Shown here piece after piece: positions 60,339-64,000 of a DNA stretch of 64,000 nt (position 1 is the first letter of the stretch; the number at the start of each line of letters is the position of its first letter). The position numbers and the translations under genes are program-made. Below the pieces are notes generated by a model that saw only the letters and a program-made list of their open reading frames with translations, made no database searches and had not been told where the DNA came from. The stretch is taken from NCBI GenBank assembly GCA_951799445.1, contig OX637288.1, forward strand, positions 13,828,501 to 13,892,500, read 5' to 3'. This stretch comes from Pseudisothecium myosuroides. Its lineage: Eukaryota; Streptophyta; Bryopsida; Hypnales; Lembophyllaceae.

Positions 60339-61311
60339 TTAACCCCTCACCGCCCAAGGCCGTTTTGGGTTCAAAAACATCACTGCTTTTGAAGTGATAT
60401 AGATCTAAATGTCACTAAGCTGTAGAGATCTTAACCGTACAATCTTATAGTGTACATATTGTAAATGATGTGTTTCAAATTTGAAGTCATTTGACCGGAT
60501 AGATTGTGAGATTATAATGTTTTATTGCTGAAAAAGGATGCTGAAATTTTCCTAAAAACACATTTAGAGGCAAAATTTGATTTTTAAACCTAATCAAATG
60601 AAAAAACTTTAAACTATAAAGTGATTCAAAACCAGCATACAAACACATTGATGAAAAAAAATATCATTCAATTGACTCAATGTGCTTGCAAAATAGCTTG
60701 CAAATGTCAAAAAATAGGCAAGAAAAGTTGCAGAAAACACAGACCAGGCTGAACCTCCTTCTTCTAAAATGCTTCTCAGTCATTCATAACTTCTTGGATT
60801 GATATGAAATTTTAGCCACACAAACTAGACTAGTATGCGCAACTTTCTCAAAATTTTTTATTGGAAACAGACACTGTATAAAGAAGATACAAGACGCCGA
60901 AGTTCACTGTAGTCCAAGAATGCCGGGATTTTGAATTTCAAATTGCTCCCAAACATTCAAAACAACTTGGATTGACGTGAAAATTTTACCACAATAACTA
61001 GACTTCAAGGGGAATATAACCCAACAAATTTTATTGAAATCAAACAACGGATGAAGGAGATACAAGCCCCCGAAGTTGCAGCCATGAATTGCACTTTGGT
61101 GAATCAAATTGAACTTGTGAACTTCGATTGGCTTCCAAAAAATCATTACCTCTTGGATTGAACTGAAAATTTTACCACACAAACTAGAAGAGAAGGCGCA
61201 AATTTCTCAACAAGTTTTATTGAATTTGGACATCGGATGCAAAAGTTACAATACTTTGAATTGGACTTGAAACTATGTGAGGACACTTTTGGGCCCCTTG
61301 GGAGGGATTAA
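60339..61311. mobile_element. TTAA-flanked element, diverged subfamily
   Basis: TTAA then CCCCTCACCGCCCAAGG at the left, CCCCTTGGGAGGGA then TTAA at the right, 973 bp. Inside are three diverged tandem blocks around cattcataacttcttggatt, 60780 to 61240, each with tgaaaattttaccacac-like cores. Non-coding. Confidence 0.65.
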
Positions 61312-61394
61312 GTGTGTAAGTTGCATTACGCCGCCGCAAGTGTTAGGCTCCCCCCTTCATCCTTTGGATAGGTCAACATATACCCATAAAGACC

Positions 61395-62318
61395 TTTGTG
61401 CAAGTATCTTGTCCTATACTTCTTTGGAGGACACTTGGGATTTTGGACAGGCTCATGTAACCTAATACTTTGACTTGATTTTTTGATTTTTTTGAAGATA
61501 GGGAATCACATTAGCTTTCTAAAAATATAATTTTCATTTCAATTAGTGTCTAGGAACAAAAATTATGCCATCTTAAGTCTTAAAAGCAATTTGTCAGGCT
61601 AAACAAAAAAAACTCAAAAAAATGATTTTTTTTTTTTTTTTAAATTTTTTACTGAAAGATTATATATTGTTTACATTTGAAGCTTTGATTCATTCTATTT
61701 AAACTAATAATGAGGAAGTTATGAACAATCTTGTTTTTAAGACAATCTAAGCATCTTCAAAAAAACTAACTTATGAAATTCATTTTTGAATGTAATTTTC
61801 AATTTTTTTCAATTTTTTTTTTGTTAGAATGAAGTTTGTTTGCTAGAAGAGTTTCATTATTGGGATTTTGATGTTTCAATTCCATCTTAGAGCTATTAAC
61901 AATTTGTATTTTGTTCATTCTCAAACCTACTTCTACTTATCAATTTTTTAATGATTGAAAATCAAGGTTTGATATTCTGATAAAAAAATTCTACAGCTCT
62001 CAGCTAAAATGTTCAACAAAAAAAAATTTAAGCTTATGGTATGTAGTGCAAAAAATCTCCTCAAATGGTGGTCAAATTCATCTGAAATTGCAGGCTAGCA
62101 TTCAAAAAAATTATTTTTCCAACTCCAAATGCTAATATCTTCCAATCTGTATGGTCAAACTTCTTGAAATTTTTATCACATGATTTGAGAGAAATGAAGT
62201 ACAAGATCCTATGGTTAAATTTTAAATAATTTTTTTTTTGTTTCTTGGATGATTGCAGCAGACATGGCACTTTGAATGGTTTTTGAGCCAGAAAATGCCT
62301 TGGTTCTTTAGAGGTTAA
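61395..62318. mobile_element. TTAA element with eroded left end
   Basis: The interior follows the order of the 53670 copy (ggaggacacttgggattttg near 61423, then a ttttttgaagatag block, then aagctttgattcat near 61679). Right end GGTTCTTTAGAGG then TTAA at 62315-62318. The left terminus is too diverged to place exactly. Confidence 0.55.
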
Positions 62319-62559
62319 TGATATTTTTAAGATTAAATGCATGAAGGATTGTATATGTTGTTTAGGATTCTTAAAAATATAATTTAAGAAGCTTTGTTAC
62401 TTCAATTTTATAAAGTTTTTGACAACCATTATTGTTGATGATGATTATAGAAGAGATAGAAGGTATCAATTCTACAACACATGGTGAAACTTCTATTGTG
62501 CCTTCAATCAATGACTTGATCATTCAATGAATCTGGAGTGAACTTCAAGTATCCAAATG

Positions 62560-63999
62560 GAGCGTGCACATGTCAAAGATAGTCCCCAATTGCTTGACAT
62601 CATCACAAAAACAAGCAAAAATGAATGATTTGAGATCAAAGACTAATCGAATCGAGCTTGAAGGAAAAATGTCATGTATGAAGGGCAAAGACGAGTTTTA
62701 AATTGCACAACAAATCTTTCAGGCAATAGAAGGAGGCAATTTTGAAGTGTTTAAGAAATTGATGGATGTGAAGGTGAAGGATTGGAATTTTCAATTAGAG
62801 CAATATGGAAATTTGACATCCCTTCTTTGGGCAATATTGTACGGGCAAAGGAGGATTGATTGAGGAAGCCATCCGTGAACATGCATTGTTGAGAAAATCC
62901 CTCATGGGATCTATTGGAGCAATGTTTATGACTTTTGATAAGTTTGGATTTAGAATCATGAATTTGGCCATTTTTACATATTTGATAGTGCTGAATACAA
63001 ATTCAAGCCATGACAATGTGAGAGGAATGTTTAACAATATTATAGATTGGAAATGTCAATTACATGAACCCACAACTGCAAAAAGATTATACAAGGGATT
63101 ATATTCCTTGCAAAATTTATTATGGTATTAAAGATATCCCTACTTGCTACCATGTTGATGACCTTGGCCGCCTTGGCTTTTTTATGACCCCTCTCCATCT
63201 TACAACATGGTTTGCTTCCTATCAAGTTGCCACTCAAATAATTACTTGGCGCATCAAGGCTCTCGAGAGACCAACTGGAAATGGACATACAATTTTTCAT
63301 CTTTATGCATAGAAAAGTCGATGTAAAATTTTGCAAAGGTTAATACATTACACAAAATGTGAAAATATTCCTTTGAATGTAGGAAATTTTTTCGACATTG
63401 ATAGACAATTTTCTCTTCATCTTGCTATTTTCTCCCAAAACAAGGAGTGTATACAAACCCTTCTTTAAACCAAGGCCATCAAGGTGACAGTGAGGAATTG
63501 GAAGAGATACACACCAAAGGAAATTGCAATTGTCCTTCATGCTACAAGACCATCTAAAATCACTCAAGAAGATTTAGAGCACTTTGGTGTGACAAGCTTT
63601 GACATTAAAAGATTGGGTATGAGGTGAGATGTAAGGAATGCACTATAAGAAACCCGCGTTTTAGGTGACGAGCCTTGATTTTTCTTGACGGATTTTAGTG
63701 AACATCCAATGCAACAAACCCATGTTTTAATGTCAACATTGATGTTACATTGGACGTTCTTGTTGACAAAAAAATGGGTTTGTTGTATTGGATGTCCACT
63801 AAAATCCGTCAAGAAAAATCAAGGCTCGTCATCTACAACGCGGGTTTCTTATACATATGTGAGTGTTCAAAATTTTGCAAAAGATGGGATACATTCAATT
63901 GAATGTAAGAAGGATATATATGCATTAAAAGACATCATCTCATTGTTTGATGGTTTGGATCCTGAAGCTTTACAAAGGAATAGAGAAGTGTTAATTTGT
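62560..63999 (+). pseudogene. Ankyrin-like protein pseudogene, runs off the window
   Basis: Plus-strand segments in shifting frames: FQAIEGGNFEVFKKLMD near 62720, the stretch MGSIGAMFMTFDKFG near 62906, MTPLHLTTWFASYQVATQI near 63184, then NGHTIFHLYA, then QFSLHLAIFSQNKECIQTLL near 63408. TPLHL and the spaced A..G or LL pattern suggest degenerate ankyrin repeats, protein-interaction modules. In-frame stops occur at 63310-63312 (TAG) and 63466-63468 (TAA), a frame change near 63110, and a MITE at 63641-63856 interrupts it. Sequence after the MITE (KDGIHSIECKKDIYALKDI, then FDGLDPEALQRN) appears to continue the same protein to the window edge. It could be a spliced gene whose introns I have misread, but the stops within repeat units favour a pseudogene. 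Confidence 0.5.
63641..63856. mobile_element. CACTA-ended palindromic MITE in the ankyrin-like locus
   Basis: Starts CACTATAAGAAACCCGCG and ends with the complement of AAGAAACCCGCG. Arms of about 100 bp are close complements (cttgacggattttagtg against cactaaaatccgtcaag). The right-most bases have changed from TAGTG. Same structural class as 46864-47084, different sequence. Confidence 0.75.
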
Positions 64000-64000
64000 G

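Noticed and set aside
1..63999. tRNA, rRNA or other structured RNA genes
   Set aside because: No cloverleaf with A and B boxes, and no rRNA-like conserved stretch, was recognised. A covariance-model scan (tRNAscan-SE, Infernal) would be decisive.

Overview
Nuclear DNA of a land plant: AT-rich, gene-poor and full of nested transposons. The plant assignment rests on intron-containing homologues of plant families: a FRA3-type WD40/inositol 5-phosphatase, an F-box protein, an ATHK1-like histidine kinase fragment, a PHT4-like transporter fragment and an alpha-glucan phosphorylase fragment. Those families do not narrow the lineage further. A Plavaka-like transposon, piggyBac-like TTAA elements and a self-priming chromovirus would all be unusual in a flowering plant, so a bryophyte, lycophyte, fern or similar is my weak guess.

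Layout. 1-6.8 kb: MITEs, foldback repeats and a TTAA element, no gene. 6,850-29,687: one Ty3/gypsy chromovirus on the minus strand (389-bp LTRs, 5-bp target duplication AGTGA, about 6.1 kb when the insertion is subtracted), split near its integrase C-terminus by a 16.7-kb DNA transposon at 7,678-24,376. That transposon has short terminal inverted repeats, asymmetric subterminal repeat arrays, a plus-strand 13-exon transposase gene (about 918 codons, open throughout in my splicing) and a divergent minus-strand gene of unknown function. Between the two genes lie fragments of two host genes, a PHT4-like transporter and an ATHK1-like histidine kinase. It has itself been hit by a TA-type MITE and a 0.75-kb TTAA foldback element. 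29.7-32.9 kb: intergenic. 32,868-34,109: an intact single-exon F-box gene. 34.5-36.9 kb: tandem and degenerate repeats plus a phosphorylase relic. 37,821-43,221: a 13-exon FRA3-type inositol polyphosphate 5-phosphatase gene with several frame breaks, one nonsense codon and one missing WD exon. 43.6-64 kb: repeats, at least six piggyBac-like TTAA elements, CACTA-ended palindromic MITEs, a 1.3-kb palindrome, and at the right edge an ankyrin-like pseudogene cut by a MITE.

How the parts relate. Insertion order can be read from nesting: the gypsy element landed first and has decayed, then the large transposon entered it, then small MITEs entered the transposon. The gypsy copy has lost key protease and reverse transcriptase residues and gained stops, whereas the transposase frame is open, so the DNA transposon looks younger. 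The gypsy leader has a 10-nt match between its presumed transcript 5' end and its primer-binding site, which points to self-priming rather than tRNA priming. All exon boundaries are read by eye from splice consensus and family resemblance; no searches were run.
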